This document shows, piece by piece, positions 1 to 8,442 of a DNA stretch of 64,000 bases. The translations under genes and the position numbers were made by a program. The notes beneath the pieces were generated by a model. That model was not told where the DNA came from. It ran no database searches and worked only from the letters and a program-made list of their open reading frames with translations. The stretch covers positions 62,001-126,000 of the forward strand of contig JAEYPQ010000018.1 of NCBI GenBank assembly GCA_023410645.1, in the 5' to 3' direction. The stretch's first letter is position 1. Each line of letters starts with the position of its first letter. The stretch comes from Bacillota bacterium. Lineage in GTDB: Bacteria > Bacillota > Clostridia > TANB77 > CAG-465.

Positions 1-1
1 A

Positions 2-70
2 GATATAGATATAAATAATAAAGAAATATTTCATGTATCAAATAATATTATTACAAAATTATTACGGTAA
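2..70 (+). CDS. 3' tail of an upstream gene (partial)
   Basis: The frame starting at base 2 is open from the window edge to a TAA at 68-70. It encodes about 22 residues of plausible protein (ending in NIITKLLR). Only the tail is visible, so no function can be given. It could equally be a chance open frame in AT-rich DNA. Confidence 0.3.
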   Translation, partial: DIDINNKEIFHVSNNIITKLLR

Positions 71-122
71 ATCTTAGAACGCTTAAATTATTGGATTTTT
101 TAATATAATTTTAAAAAAATAC

Positions 123-151
123 TTGCTTTTTTTACATAAATAAGTTATAAT
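123..151 (+). promoter_or_regulatory. sigma-A promoter of the S10-spc operon
   Basis: TTGCTT (123-128) and TATAAT (146-151) are separated by 17 bp, the ideal vegetative spacing. It lies about 220 nt before rpsJ and is the only strong promoter seen ahead of the ribosomal protein genes. Confidence 0.75.
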
Positions 152-159
152 AAAGATGT

Positions 160-373
160 TGATTTGCGTTGAAGTGAAATGTGGCTACTCTTTGAAGTAG
201 GGAACTTTCATGGAGCATGTCTGATTTAAAATCAGGCGGCAAGTATTGATTAACGTGTATTTGCCAAGTTTTATTAAGTTGAAATTTGGTTTTTATATGT
301 GTAAAATATGGAACACACGGGGTAGTGTAAAACTTGTTTCGCCAACAATTTATAGAAAAGGAGTGTTTTACAT
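160..373 (+). promoter_or_regulatory. structured 5' leader of the S10-spc operon
   Basis: About 210 nt separate the promoter from rpsJ. The leader contains short self-complementary stretches: CTAC (185-188) with GTAG (197-200), and a perfect hairpin CTGATTT (221-227) with AAATCAG (229-235). Leaders of this operon are autoregulated by a ribosomal protein in some bacteria. Whether this one is regulatory is inference. It ends in the rpsJ ribosome binding site (AAAGGAG, about 357-363). Confidence 0.4.
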
Positions 374-691
374 ATGTCAAAAGAACAAACAAAAAAAATG
401 AGAATAAGACTTAAAGCTTATGATCATGTAATGCTAGAACAAGCAGCATCAAAAATAGTTGAAGTAGCAAGAAAAACTGGTTCTGAAGTATCAGGTCCTA
501 TACCTCTACCAACTAGAAAAGAAATCATAACTATATTACGTTCTCCACACAAACATAAGGATTCAAGAGAACAATTCGAAATGAGAACACATAAAAGAGT
601 TATCGATGTTATAGCACCAAATCAAGCAACAGTTGATGCTTTAATGGCAATAGATATGCCTGCTGGTGTGGAAATAGAAGTTAAATTATAA
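374..691 (+). CDS. rpsJ: 30S ribosomal protein S10
   Basis: At 105 residues it has normal family length, with the S10 start RIRLKAYDH, the central loop GPIPLPTRKEIITILRSPH and the C-terminal strand THKRVIDVI. S10 binds 16S rRNA in the 30S head and, with NusB, acts in antitermination in bacteria. It is the first gene of the operon, downstream of a long leader. The 124-nt gap to rplC is the largest inside the cluster. Confidence 0.98.
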   Translation: MSKEQTKKMRIRLKAYDHVMLEQAASKIVEVARKTGSEVSGPIPLPTRKEIITILRSPHKHKDSREQFEMRTHKRVIDVIAPNQATVDALMAIDMPAGVEIEVKL

Positions 692-815
692 TAAACTATG
701 AAAACTTTTAGTAGTTAACCTATTTGATTAGGCAATGACATACCCTATACTATCAGTTTGATTCTAATAATAATTGTTAGATGTAGTTTTAATTTTAAAA
801 GGGAGGAAAAACAAA
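692..815 (+). other. 124-nt intercistronic spacer with stem-forming segments
   Basis: Most gaps in this operon are under 50 nt, but this one is 124 nt. It holds CCTA...TAGG and CTAA...TTAG complementary segments ahead of the rplC ribosome binding site. It could be an internal regulatory site or promoter. No convincing -35/-10 pair was found. Confidence 0.3.
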
Positions 816-1442
816 ATGGTAAAAGAAATTTACGGGAAAAAAATCGGAATGACACAAATCTTCTCTGAGAGTGGTAGTGCAATACCAGTTACTGCAATCG
901 AAGCTAAGCCTTTAACAATTGTTTCTAAGAAAACAGTTGCAAAAGAAGGATATAATGCTATAGTAGTAAGTTTTGGAGAAATAAAAGAAAAAAATGCAAA
1001 CAAACCTTTAAAAGGAATTTTTGCAAAAGCTGGAGTAGGTGTTCAAAAATATTTAAGAGAAATTAGAGTTGATAATGTTGATGAATACGAAATCGGAAGC
1101 CAAATAACAGTTGATGCTTTCACTTCAGATGATAGAGTTGATGTACAAGGTACTTCAAAAGGTAAAGGATTCCAAGGTGTTATTAAAAGACATGGTCAAC
1201 ATAGGGGACCAATGGGACATGGATCTATGTATCATAGAAGACCAGGATCTATGGGATCTACAAGTACTCCAGGTAGAGTATTTAAAGGTAAAAACTTACC
1301 AGGTCACATGGGACATGAGACTTCTACAATATTAAATCTAGATATTGTTAAAGTTGATTTAGATAAAAATGTAATTTTAGTAAAGGGTTCTATACCTGGT
1401 GCTAAAGGTGCAATTGTAAAAGTTAGAAAAACAGTAAAATAA
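816..1442 (+). CDS. rplC: 50S ribosomal protein L3
   Basis: The 208-residue product begins YGKKIGMTQIF and carries the L3 signature around the central loop (GKGFQGVIKRHGQHRGPMGHGS). L3 is an early 50S assembly protein reaching toward the peptidyl transferase centre. An in-frame TTG at 774 would add 14 residues, but the GGGAGG at 801-806 lies just before ATG 816 and family alignment starts there, so 816 was chosen. Confidence 0.97.
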   Translation: MVKEIYGKKIGMTQIFSESGSAIPVTAIEAKPLTIVSKKTVAKEGYNAIVVSFGEIKEKNANKPLKGIFAKAGVGVQKYLREIRVDNVDEYEIGSQITVDAFTSDDRVDVQGTSKGKGFQGVIKRHGQHRGPMGHGSMYHRRPGSMGSTSTPGRVFKGKNLPGHMGHETSTILNLDIVKVDLDKNVILVKGSIPGAKGAIVKVRKTVK

Positions 1443-1466
1443 TCTTTAAGGGAGGAGGAAATAAGA

Positions 1467-2087
1467 ATGCTTAAAGTAGACGTTTTAAATATGGAAGGTA
1501 AAAAAATAGGAGATGTTGAGCTTGCTGAATCTGTATTTGGAGTAGAAGTAAATGATGTTGTTGTTCATGCAGCATTAGTAAATTACTTAGCAAATCAAAG
1601 ACAAGGAACTCAATCTACTAAAACAAGAGCTGAAGTACGTGGTGGTGGAAGAAAACCATGGAAACAAAAAGGTACAGGTAGAGCAAGACAAGGAAGTATA
1701 AGAGCTCCACAATGGTTTAAAGGTGGTATAGCACTTGGACCAAAACCAAGATCATATAAATATGCAATTCCTAAAAAAATGAGACAACTTGCTATAAAAT
1801 CAGTATTGACTTCAAAATTACAAGAAGGTAAATTAGTAGTTGTTGATAAATTAGAATTAAATGAAATTAAAACTAAGAATATGGTAAATGTTCTTAACAA
1901 CTTAAAAGTTGCAAAAGCATTATTAATGCTTAATGAAAAAAATCTAAATGTTCAAGCTTCAGCTAGAAACATTGAAAATGTAAAAACAACTTTAGTTAAT
2001 ACATTAAATATATTTGATTTATTAAAATATGACAGTTTAGTATTAACTAAGGAAGCAGTAGAAAAGATTGAGGAGGTGTACGCATAA
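1467..2087 (+). CDS. rplD: 50S ribosomal protein L4
   Basis: The 206-residue product shows the conserved L4 loop (TRAEVRGGGRKPWKQKGTGR, then RQGSIRAPQWFKGG) that lines the exit tunnel. L4 also represses its own S10 operon in Escherichia coli; whether it does so here is unknown. GGGAGGAGG lies 8-17 nt upstream. The stop overlaps the rplW start by one base, implying translational coupling. Confidence 0.97.
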   Translation: MLKVDVLNMEGKKIGDVELAESVFGVEVNDVVVHAALVNYLANQRQGTQSTKTRAEVRGGGRKPWKQKGTGRARQGSIRAPQWFKGGIALGPKPRSYKYAIPKKMRQLAIKSVLTSKLQEGKLVVVDKLELNEIKTKNMVNVLNNLKVAKALLMLNEKNLNVQASARNIENVKTTLVNTLNIFDLLKYDSLVLTKEAVEKIEEVYA

Positions 2088-2449
2088 TGAGACATGCAGA
2101 AGACGTTATAATCAAGCCTATAATGACTGAAAAAAGTTATGCTAATATTGCAAATGGAAAATATACTTTTGAAGTAAATTTAAACTCAACAAAAGTTGAA
2201 ATTAAAAATGCAGTAGAAGAACTTTTTAACGTTAAAGTATTAAAAGTTAACACTTTAAGATATGATGGTAAGAAAAAAAGAGTAGGAGTACACCAAGGAT
2301 TAACAAAGGCTTGGAAAAAAGCTATTGTTGCAATTGATACAAATCCTACAGATTCAAAATATCTTGCAAAAGGTGGAAAAGAAACTAAATTAAATAGAAA
2401 ATACAAAACTGAAATTCAAGAAATTAATTCAGCATTTGGAAGTAACTAG
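2087..2449 (+). CDS. rplW: 50S ribosomal protein L23, long form
   Basis: The core (DVIIKPIMTEKSY, then FEVNLNSTKVEIKNAVEELF and KVNTLRYDGKKKR) is typical of L23, which sits at the tunnel exit and docks trigger factor and SRP. At 120 residues it is longer than the roughly 95 usual in Firmicutes. The extra residues form a basic C-terminal tail after WKKAIVAI. The start overlaps the rplD stop by one base. Confidence 0.95.
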   Translation: MRHAEDVIIKPIMTEKSYANIANGKYTFEVNLNSTKVEIKNAVEELFNVKVLKVNTLRYDGKKKRVGVHQGLTKAWKKAIVAIDTNPTDSKYLAKGGKETKLNRKYKTEIQEINSAFGSN

Positions 2450-2462
2450 GAGGTAGTAAAAA

Positions 2463-3290
2463 ATGGGAATAAAGTCATTTAAACCTGTTACTCCATCACT
2501 TAGAAATATGACAACATTGTCAAATGAGGAGCTTACTAAATTTTCACCAGAAAAGTCATTACTTGCACCAATAAAGAAAACTGCAGGTAGAAATGCTTCT
2601 GGTAAAATAACTGTAAGACATCATGGTGGTGGAAGCAGAAGAAAATATAGAATAATTGATTTTAAAAGGAATAAAGTAGACATGGAAGCAACTGTAATTG
2701 GTATCGAATATGATCCAAACAGAACAGCTAACATTGCTTTAATTGAATATGAAGATGGAGAAAGAGCATACATAATTGCTCCAGTAGGACTTACAGAAGG
2801 TTCTAAAGTTATATCTTCTGAAACTGCTGATATCAAACCAGGTAACTGTTTAACAATAAGTGCTATACCAGTAGGTACAATGATATTTAACATTGAACTA
2901 CATAAAGGTAAAGGTGCACAACTTGTAAGAAGTGCTGGTATGTCAGCTCAACTTATGGCAAAAGAAGGAAAATATGCACATGTAAGAATGCCTTCTGGGG
3001 AAATGAGATTAATATCAGTTGAATGTAAAGCATGTATTGGTCAAGTTGGAAATTTAGATCATGAAAATGTTAAACTTGGAAAAGCAGGTAGAACAAGAAA
3101 TATGGGTATAAGACCAACAGTTAGAGGTAGCGTTATGAACCCTAACGATCACCCACATGGTGGTGGTGAAGGTAGAGCTCCAGTTGGACATTCAGGACCA
3201 CGTACTCCTTGGGGTAAACCAGCACTTGGATATAGAACAAGAAATAAAAATCATAGAACTGATAAATATATCGTTAAAAGAAGAAAGTAA
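2463..3290 (+). CDS. rplB: 50S ribosomal protein L2
   Basis: The 275-residue product has normal length and shows the L2 hallmarks: GRNASGKITVRHHGGGSRRKYR near the N-terminus and the C-terminal catalytic-site loop NPNDHPHGGGEGRAPVG. L2 is needed for subunit joining and peptidyl transferase activity. An AGGAGG site lies about 9 nt before the ATG. The gap to rpsS is 14 nt. Confidence 0.98.
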   Translation: MGIKSFKPVTPSLRNMTTLSNEELTKFSPEKSLLAPIKKTAGRNASGKITVRHHGGGSRRKYRIIDFKRNKVDMEATVIGIEYDPNRTANIALIEYEDGERAYIIAPVGLTEGSKVISSETADIKPGNCLTISAIPVGTMIFNIELHKGKGAQLVRSAGMSAQLMAKEGKYAHVRMPSGEMRLISVECKACIGQVGNLDHENVKLGKAGRTRNMGIRPTVRGSVMNPNDHPHGGGEGRAPVGHSGPRTPWGKPALGYRTRNKNHRTDKYIVKRRK

Positions 3291-3304
3291 TGGAGGGATA
3301 GAAT

Positions 3305-3583
3305 ATGTCAAGATCGCTTAAAAAAGGACCTTATGTTGATCAAAGATTATTAGCTAAAGTAGAAAAATTAAATGCACAAGATAAAAAAGAAGCTTTAAAG
3401 ACTTGGTCAAGAGCCTCTACTATATATCCTCAAATGATTGGTCATACAATTGCAGTACATGATGGTAGAAAACATGTTCCAGTATATGTAACTGAAGAAA
3501 TGATAGGACATAAACTTGGAGAGTTTGCACCAACTAGATTATTTAGAGGACATTCAGGAGATAAAAAAAGTAAGGTAAAATAA
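3305..3583 (+). CDS. rpsS: 30S ribosomal protein S19
   Basis: The 92-residue product starts SRSLKKGPYVD and contains WSRASTIYPQMIGHTIAVHDG and GHKLGEFAPTR, the S19 signature that contacts 16S rRNA and S13 in the 30S head. Normal length, in the usual place between rplB and rplV. Confidence 0.98.
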   Translation: MSRSLKKGPYVDQRLLAKVEKLNAQDKKEALKTWSRASTIYPQMIGHTIAVHDGRKHVPVYVTEEMIGHKLGEFAPTRLFRGHSGDKKSKVK

Positions 3584-3618
3584 ATAAAATTATATCTTAA
3601 AAAAGGAGGAGCTTTAAA

Positions 3619-3951
3619 ATGGAAGCAAAAGCACAATTACGTCATGCAAGAATTAGTGCAAGAAAAGTAAAAATTGTTATTGATACTGTTAGAGGCAAAA
3701 ATGCTAAAGAAGCAGTAGCAATACTAAAATATACAAATAAAGCTGCAGCACCATTAGTTGAGAAATTAGTAAAATCAGCTATAGCAAATGCAGTAAATAA
3801 CAACCATATGGACGAAACTAAATTATTTATTTCAGAAATATATGCTGACCAAGGTTCTACAATGAAAAGAATTAGACCAGCACCACAAGGAAGAGCACAT
3901 AGAGTAAGAAAAAGAACAAGTCACATAACAGTTGTCGTAAAAGAAGCTTAA
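3619..3951 (+). CDS. rplV: 50S ribosomal protein L22
   Basis: The 110-residue product has the L22 start (RHARISARKVKIVIDTVRGK) and the tunnel-lining beta hairpin region (RPAPQGRAHRVRKRTSHITV). Changes in this hairpin are known to give macrolide resistance; no unusual deletion is seen here. AAAGGAGG precedes the ATG. Confidence 0.97.
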   Translation: MEAKAQLRHARISARKVKIVIDTVRGKNAKEAVAILKYTNKAAAPLVEKLVKSAIANAVNNNHMDETKLFISEIYADQGSTMKRIRPAPQGRAHRVRKRTSHITVVVKEA

Positions 3952-3970
3952 GAATGGAGGTATATTAGAA

Positions 3971-4627
3971 ATGGGTCAAAAAGTTAATCCACATGGTCTT
4001 AGAGTAGGAATAATTAAAGATTGGTCATCAACTTGGTATGCAAATAAACAAGATTTTTCTAAGAATCTAGTTGAAGATCATAAAATCCGTACTTATTTAA
4101 AAGATTTACTTAAACCAGCAGGAATAGATAAATTAGACATTTCTAGAAAAGGAAATGCAGTAAAAGTTGATATTTACACTGCAAAGCCTGGAATGATTAT
4201 AGGAAAAGGTGGAGCAGCAATAGAAGAATTAAGAGCAAAATTAAATAAAATGATAAATAAAGAAGTTTCTTTAAATATCGTTGAAATTAAAGATGTTGAT
4301 TTAGCAGCTCAAATTGTTGCTGAAAGTATAGCTTCACAATTAGAAAGAAGAATATCTTTTAGAAAAGCTATGAAATCATCAATGCAAAAAACAATGAAAG
4401 CAGGAGCTTTAGGAATTAAAACAGCAGTATCAGGTCGTTTAGGTGGAGCTGAAATAGCAAGAACTGAACACTATATTGATGGTACGATTCCTCTACAAAC
4501 TTTAAGAGCAGATATCGATTATGGTTTTGCTGAAGCAAAAACAACTTATGGTATTATAGGTGTTAAAGTTTGGATATATAAAGGTGAAGTTCTTCCTGCT
4601 AAAAAAGACGTAAAAGGAGGTAACTAG
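3971..4627 (+). CDS. rpsC: 30S ribosomal protein S3
   Basis: The 218-residue product starts GQKVNPHGLRVGI and has the KH RNA-binding motif with its GXXG loop (MIIGKGGAAIEELRAKL), followed by the C-terminal S3 domain (SGRLGGAEIARTEHY). S3 lies at the mRNA entry site and contributes to helicase activity. Spacing to rplP is only 2 nt. Confidence 0.98.
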   Translation: MGQKVNPHGLRVGIIKDWSSTWYANKQDFSKNLVEDHKIRTYLKDLLKPAGIDKLDISRKGNAVKVDIYTAKPGMIIGKGGAAIEELRAKLNKMINKEVSLNIVEIKDVDLAAQIVAESIASQLERRISFRKAMKSSMQKTMKAGALGIKTAVSGRLGGAEIARTEHYIDGTIPLQTLRADIDYGFAEAKTTYGIIGVKVWIYKGEVLPAKKDVKGGN

Positions 4628-4629
4628 AA

Positions 4630-5079
4630 ATGTTGTCACCAAAAAGAACAAAATTTAGAAAAGTACAAAAAGGTAGAATGAAAGGTAATGCAACTCGCGG
4701 TACTGAAGTAATAAATGGTGAATATGGAATTCAAGCTCAAGAAGCAGCATGGATTACAGCTAACCAAATTGAAGCAGTCAGAGTTACACTTTCAAGATAT
4801 ACAAAAAAAGTAGGTAAAACATGGATAAAAATATTCCCTGATAAGCCTATAACTAAAAAACCTGCTGAAACTCGTATGGGTTCTGGTAAGGGTAACCCTG
4901 AATACTTTGTTGCAGTAGTTAAACCAGGAAGAATATTATTTGAAATATCTGGATTAACTGAAGAAGTAAGTAAAGAAGCTTTAACAAAAGCAATGCACAA
5001 ACTTCCTATAAAATGCAAAATTGTAAGTAGGGAACAAAACAATACTCAAGAAGGGGGAGTGAGCCAAGATGAAATCTAG
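4630..5079 (+). CDS. rplP: 50S ribosomal protein L16
   Basis: The product starts MLSPKRTKFRKVQKGRMKG and keeps the conserved KPAETRMGSGKG loop that approaches the A-site tRNA. It is 149 residues, a few longer than usual, because of a short C-terminal extension. The last 11 bases overlap rpmC. Confidence 0.97.
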   Translation: MLSPKRTKFRKVQKGRMKGNATRGTEVINGEYGIQAQEAAWITANQIEAVRVTLSRYTKKVGKTWIKIFPDKPITKKPAETRMGSGKGNPEYFVAVVKPGRILFEISGLTEEVSKEALTKAMHKLPIKCKIVSREQNNTQEGGVSQDEI

Positions 5080-5269
5080 TAAAATAAAAGAATACGAAAC
5101 TATGACAGCCGAAGATTTACAAAAAGAATTAAAAGCTTTAAAAAATGAACTTTTCAAAATAAGATTTCAACATGCTTTAAACGGCCTTGACAACCCTAAG
5201 AAAATTACTTTAGTTAAGAAGAACATAGCAAGAATAAATACTGTTATAACTAAGAAAAATAATAATTAG
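5069..5269 (+). CDS. rpmC: 50S ribosomal protein L29
   Basis: This is a 66-residue helical-hairpin protein with the L29 pattern (TAEDLQKELKALKNELFKIRFQ, then LDNPKKI, then RRIART-like KKNIARINTVI). L29 sits beside L23 at the tunnel exit. GGGGGAG lies inside the end of rplP, and the coding regions overlap by 11 bases. Confidence 0.96.
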   Translation: MKSSKIKEYETMTAEDLQKELKALKNELFKIRFQHALNGLDNPKKITLVKKNIARINTVITKKNNN

Positions 5270-5289
5270 TGGTAAAGGAGGATATGACC

Positions 5290-5544
5290 GTGGAAAGAAA
5301 TTTGAGAAAAGTTAAAGTTGGTATAGTTGAAAGTAATAAAATGGATAAAACTATAGTAGTAAAAATTGATACTAAAGTTAAAGATCCACTTTATGGCAAG
5401 ATAATAAACAGAACTTTAAAAGTAAAAGCACATGACGAAAATAACGAATGTGAAATTGGAGATAAAGTAGAAATAATGGAAACTAGACCACTAAGTAAAG
5501 ATAAAAGATATAGACTAGTAAGAATTGTGGAAAAAGTTAAATAA
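5290..5544 (+). CDS. rpsQ: 30S ribosomal protein S17
   Basis: The 84-residue product has the S17 pattern ERNLRKVKVGIVESNKMDKTIVV and ETRPLSKDKRYRLVRI. The start is decided by the ribosome binding site: AAAGGAGG at 5274-5281 is 8 nt before GTG 5290 but only 2 nt before ATG 5284. The GTG start also gives the family-typical N-terminus. Confidence 0.95.
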   Translation: MERNLRKVKVGIVESNKMDKTIVVKIDTKVKDPLYGKIINRTLKVKAHDENNECEIGDKVEIMETRPLSKDKRYRLVRIVEKVK

Positions 5545-5581
5545 ATTTTAAAATGTATAAATTTGAAGGGAGGACTAATCC

Positions 5582-5947
5582 ATGATACAACAACAAACAC
5601 TGCTTAAAGTTGCTGATAATACAGGTGCAAAAGAATTAATGTGTATAAGAGTACTTGGTGGACACCATAGAAAATGGGGAAACATCGGTGATGTTATAGT
5701 AGCTTCTGTAAAGAAAGCTGCTCCAAGTGGTACTGCAAAAAAAGGTGACGTTGTAAAAGCAGTTATAGTAAGATCAAAAAGAGGACTAAGACGTGAAGAT
5801 GGATCATATATAAGATTTGATGAGAATGCAGCAGTTATTATAAAAGACGATAATACTCCAAAAGGTAGCCGTATCTTTGGACCTGTTGCAAGAGAACTTA
5901 GAGATGGTTATATGAAAATAATATCTTTAGCACCAGAAGTTCTTTAA
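5582..5947 (+). CDS. rplN: 50S ribosomal protein L14
   Basis: The 121-residue product begins MIQQQTLLKVADNTGAKELM and contains RSKRGLRREDGSYIRFDENA and GPVARELRDGYMKIISLAPEVL, all L14 hallmarks. L14 forms an intersubunit bridge and is the docking site of the silencing factor RsfS. Normal length. Confidence 0.98.
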   Translation: MIQQQTLLKVADNTGAKELMCIRVLGGHHRKWGNIGDVIVASVKKAAPSGTAKKGDVVKAVIVRSKRGLRREDGSYIRFDENAAVIIKDDNTPKGSRIFGPVARELRDGYMKIISLAPEVL

Positions 5948-5966
5948 ATTTCGGAGGTGAAAGAAA

Positions 5967-6287
5967 GTGATAGCAAAAATGAAATTAAGAAAAGGCGACA
6001 TGGTTGTAATTAATTCTGGCTCTGAAAAAGGGAAAAAAGGTGAAATTATAGCAGTATCTAAAAAAGAAGGTAAAGTTATAGTAAAAGGAATTAATATAAG
6101 AACAAAACATGTTAAAGCAAAAAAACAAGGCCAAGAATCTGGAATAATAAAAAGAGAATGCCCTATTGACGCAAGCAAAGTAAGTTATTACTGTGACAAA
6201 TGTGGAAAAGGTGTAAAACTTGGTATAAAAGTTGCAGAAGATGGAACAAAATCAAGATTCTGTAAAAAATGTAATGAAATTAAGTAA
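5967..6287 (+). CDS. rplX: 50S ribosomal protein L24 with zinc-ribbon-like C-terminus
   Basis: The KOW region is visible (LRKGDMVVINSGSEKGKKGEI). GTG 5967 is 7 nt after GGAGGTG, whereas the in-frame ATG at 5979 is too far, so the GTG was chosen (106 residues). The C-terminal third has two CXXC pairs (CDKC and CKKC) that could hold a zinc ion. L24 initiates 50S assembly. Confidence 0.96.
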   Translation: MIAKMKLRKGDMVVINSGSEKGKKGEIIAVSKKEGKVIVKGINIRTKHVKAKKQGQESGIIKRECPIDASKVSYYCDKCGKGVKLGIKVAEDGTKSRFCKKCNEIK

Positions 6288-6301
6288 GGAGGGGAAAATA
6301 G

Positions 6302-6850
6302 ATGAACCTTAAAGAGAGATATAAAGCTGAAGTAGTACCTGAATTAATGAAGAAATTCGGATATAAATCAGTTATGCAAGCACCAAAGCTAGAAAAAATA
6401 GTTATAAATATGGGAGTATCTGATGTAAAGGATAATTCAAAAGCTTTAGATATAGCTATGGCTGATCTAACATTAATAACTGGTCAAAAGCCTATCGTTA
6501 CAAAAGCAAAAAAATCAATCGCTGCTTTTAAAGTAAGAGAAGGAATGAACCTTGGTTGTAAAGTAACATTAAGATCAGAAAAAATGTATGATTTTGCTAC
6601 TAAATTATTTAATGTAGCACTTCCACGTGTAAGAGATTTCAAAGGTGTTAATCCAAAATCTTTTGATGGAAGAGGTAACTATTCAATGGGAGTTAAAGAA
6701 CAATTAATTTTCCCAGAAATCGAATATGATAAAGTAGATAAAGCAAGAGGAATGGACATTATTTTTGTTACAACAGCAAAAACTGATGAAGAAGCTAAAG
6801 CATTACTTATAATGTTAGGCTTACCATTCGCTGAAAAGGGGGATAAATAA
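6302..6850 (+). CDS. rplE: 50S ribosomal protein L5
   Basis: The 182-residue product has the L5 signature regions (PKLEKIVINMGVSD, LITGQKPIVTKAKKSIAAFKVREG, LPRVRDFKGVNPKSFDGRGNYSMG). L5 binds 5S rRNA and bridges to the 30S head. It is preceded by AAGGAGGGG and lies 2 nt from rpsZ. Confidence 0.98.
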   Translation: MNLKERYKAEVVPELMKKFGYKSVMQAPKLEKIVINMGVSDVKDNSKALDIAMADLTLITGQKPIVTKAKKSIAAFKVREGMNLGCKVTLRSEKMYDFATKLFNVALPRVRDFKGVNPKSFDGRGNYSMGVKEQLIFPEIEYDKVDKARGMDIIFVTTAKTDEEAKALLIMLGLPFAEKGDK

Positions 6851-6852
6851 TC

Positions 6853-7038
6853 ATGGCTAAAAAATCTATGATTGCTAAACAAAAAAGAGAACCTAAATTT
6901 AGCACAAGATACTATAATAGATGTAAAATATGTGGAAGACCACATTCATACATGAGAAAATTTGGAATATGTCGTCTATGCTTTAGAGATTTAGCATATA
7001 AAGGACAAATACCAGGAGTTAAAAAGGCAAGCTGGTAA
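6853..7038 (+). CDS. rpsZ: 30S ribosomal protein S14, zinc-binding type
   Basis: The 61-residue product has CKICGRPH and CRLC, the four-cysteine form (C+ type) of S14. This short form is usual in Gram-positive bacteria; the zinc-free long form is about 90-100 residues. It needs zinc, so zinc-starved cells of related species often carry a second C- copy, none of which is in this window. Confidence 0.97.
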   Translation: MAKKSMIAKQKREPKFSTRYYNRCKICGRPHSYMRKFGICRLCFRDLAYKGQIPGVKKASW

Positions 7039-7056
7039 AAAGGAGGTAAATAAGCA

Positions 7057-7452
7057 ATGATAACAACAGATCCAATTGCAGATATGTTAACAAGAATAAG
7101 AAACGCAAACACTGCTAGACATACTACTGTTGATGTTCCTTATTCTAAAACAAAAAAATCAATATCTGATATTTTAGTTTCTGAAGGTTTTGTGGAAAAA
7201 ATTGACGTTATAGAAGATGGAAGTCATAAAACAATTAGAATAACATTAAAATATGATAATAAGACTAGAGTACTACAAGGATTAAAAAGAATCAGTAAAC
7301 CTGGTCTTAGAATATATGCAAATGTTGAAGAATTACCAAGAGTTCTTAATGGTCTTGGAATAGCTATAATTTCTACTTCAAAAGGTATAATGACTGATAA
7401 AGAAGCAAGAAATCAAAATGTAGCTGGAGAAGTAATGGCATATATTTGGTAA
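7057..7452 (+). CDS. rpsH: 30S ribosomal protein S8
   Basis: The 131-residue product has DPIADMLTRIRNAN near the N-terminus and the S8 signature STSKGIMTDKEARNQNVAGEV near the C-terminus, ending in YIW. S8 is a primary 16S rRNA binder and, in Escherichia coli, the repressor of the spc operon. Confidence 0.98.
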   Translation: MITTDPIADMLTRIRNANTARHTTVDVPYSKTKKSISDILVSEGFVEKIDVIEDGSHKTIRITLKYDNKTRVLQGLKRISKPGLRIYANVEELPRVLNGLGIAIISTSKGIMTDKEARNQNVAGEVMAYIW

Positions 7453-7497
7453 TATAAATTAATATATTAAATTTTAGAAAAAGGAGGAAATACTAAA

Positions 7498-8034
7498 ATG
7501 TCAAGAATAGGTAAAAATCCTATAGTTATACCACAAGGTGTTGAAGTTAATATTGATAAAACTACTGTTACAGTAAAAGGACCAAAAGGTACATTAACTG
7601 AAACTTTCTTAGATGCAGTAACTATAAATAAAGAAGATAATAAAGTTATTGTTAGTGTAGAAAATGAAAAAAATGGAAACCTTCATGGATTAACTAGAAC
7701 TTTAATAAATAATATGGTTATTGGTGTAACTGAAGGATTTAAAAAAGTATTAGAGATTAATGGTATCGGTTATAAAGCGCAAAAACAAGGTAAGAAATTA
7801 GTGTTAACTCTTGGTTACTCTCATCCAGTTGAAGTTGAAGAGCCAGAGGGAATAACTATTGATGTTCCTGCAGCAAACTCTATAATTGTTAATGGAATTG
7901 ACAAACAATTAGTAGGACAAATCGCAGCAAATATCAGAGAATACAAATTACCAGAACCATATAAGGGTAAAGGTATAAAATATGCTGGTGAAAGAATAAG
8001 AAGAAAAGAAGGAAAAGCCGGCGGTAAAAAATAA
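7498..8034 (+). CDS. rplF: 50S ribosomal protein L6
   Basis: The 178-residue product starts MSRIGKNPIVIPQGVEV and ends with the L6 signature (PEPYKGKGIKYAGERIRRKEGKAG). L6 lies near the GTPase centre of the 50S subunit. AAAGGAGG lies 9 nt upstream. Confidence 0.98.
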   Translation: MSRIGKNPIVIPQGVEVNIDKTTVTVKGPKGTLTETFLDAVTINKEDNKVIVSVENEKNGNLHGLTRTLINNMVIGVTEGFKKVLEINGIGYKAQKQGKKLVLTLGYSHPVEVEEPEGITIDVPAANSIIVNGIDKQLVGQIAANIREYKLPEPYKGKGIKYAGERIRRKEGKAGGKK

Positions 8035-8062
8035 TCCTAAGTAATAAGGAGGGGAACTTTAA

Positions 8063-8422
8063 ATGATAAACAAGATAAGTAGAGCAGAGTCAAGAGAAAT
8101 TAGACAAAGAAGAGTAAGAGCTAAAGTTAAAGGAACAGCTCTAAGACCAAGACTTTGTGTATCTAGAAGTTTAAATAATATAACTGCACAGTTAATTGAT
8201 GATGAAAAACAAGTAACTATAGTGTCAGCTTCTACTTTAGATAAAGATGTAAAAACAAAGACATCAAACATAGAAGCAGCTAAAGAAGTTGGAGCATTAA
8301 TTGCAAAACGTGCAATAGAAAATAATATAAAAACAGTAGTGTTTGATAGAAATGGTTATTTATACCATGGAAAAGTTAAAGCACTAGCAGATGCAGCAAG
8401 AGAAGCTGGATTAGAATTTTAG
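8063..8422 (+). CDS. rplR: 50S ribosomal protein L18
   Basis: The 119-residue product has the basic N-terminus (RAESREIRQRRVRAKVKGT) and the core RPRLCVSRSLNNITAQLIDD and VVFDRNGYLYHGKVKALADAAREAGL of L18, which binds 5S rRNA in the central protuberance. AAGGAGGGG precedes the ATG. Confidence 0.97.
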   Translation: MINKISRAESREIRQRRVRAKVKGTALRPRLCVSRSLNNITAQLIDDEKQVTIVSASTLDKDVKTKTSNIEAAKEVGALIAKRAIENNIKTVVFDRNGYLYHGKVKALADAAREAGLEF

Positions 8423-8442
8423 AAGAAAAGGAGAAACCAAAA

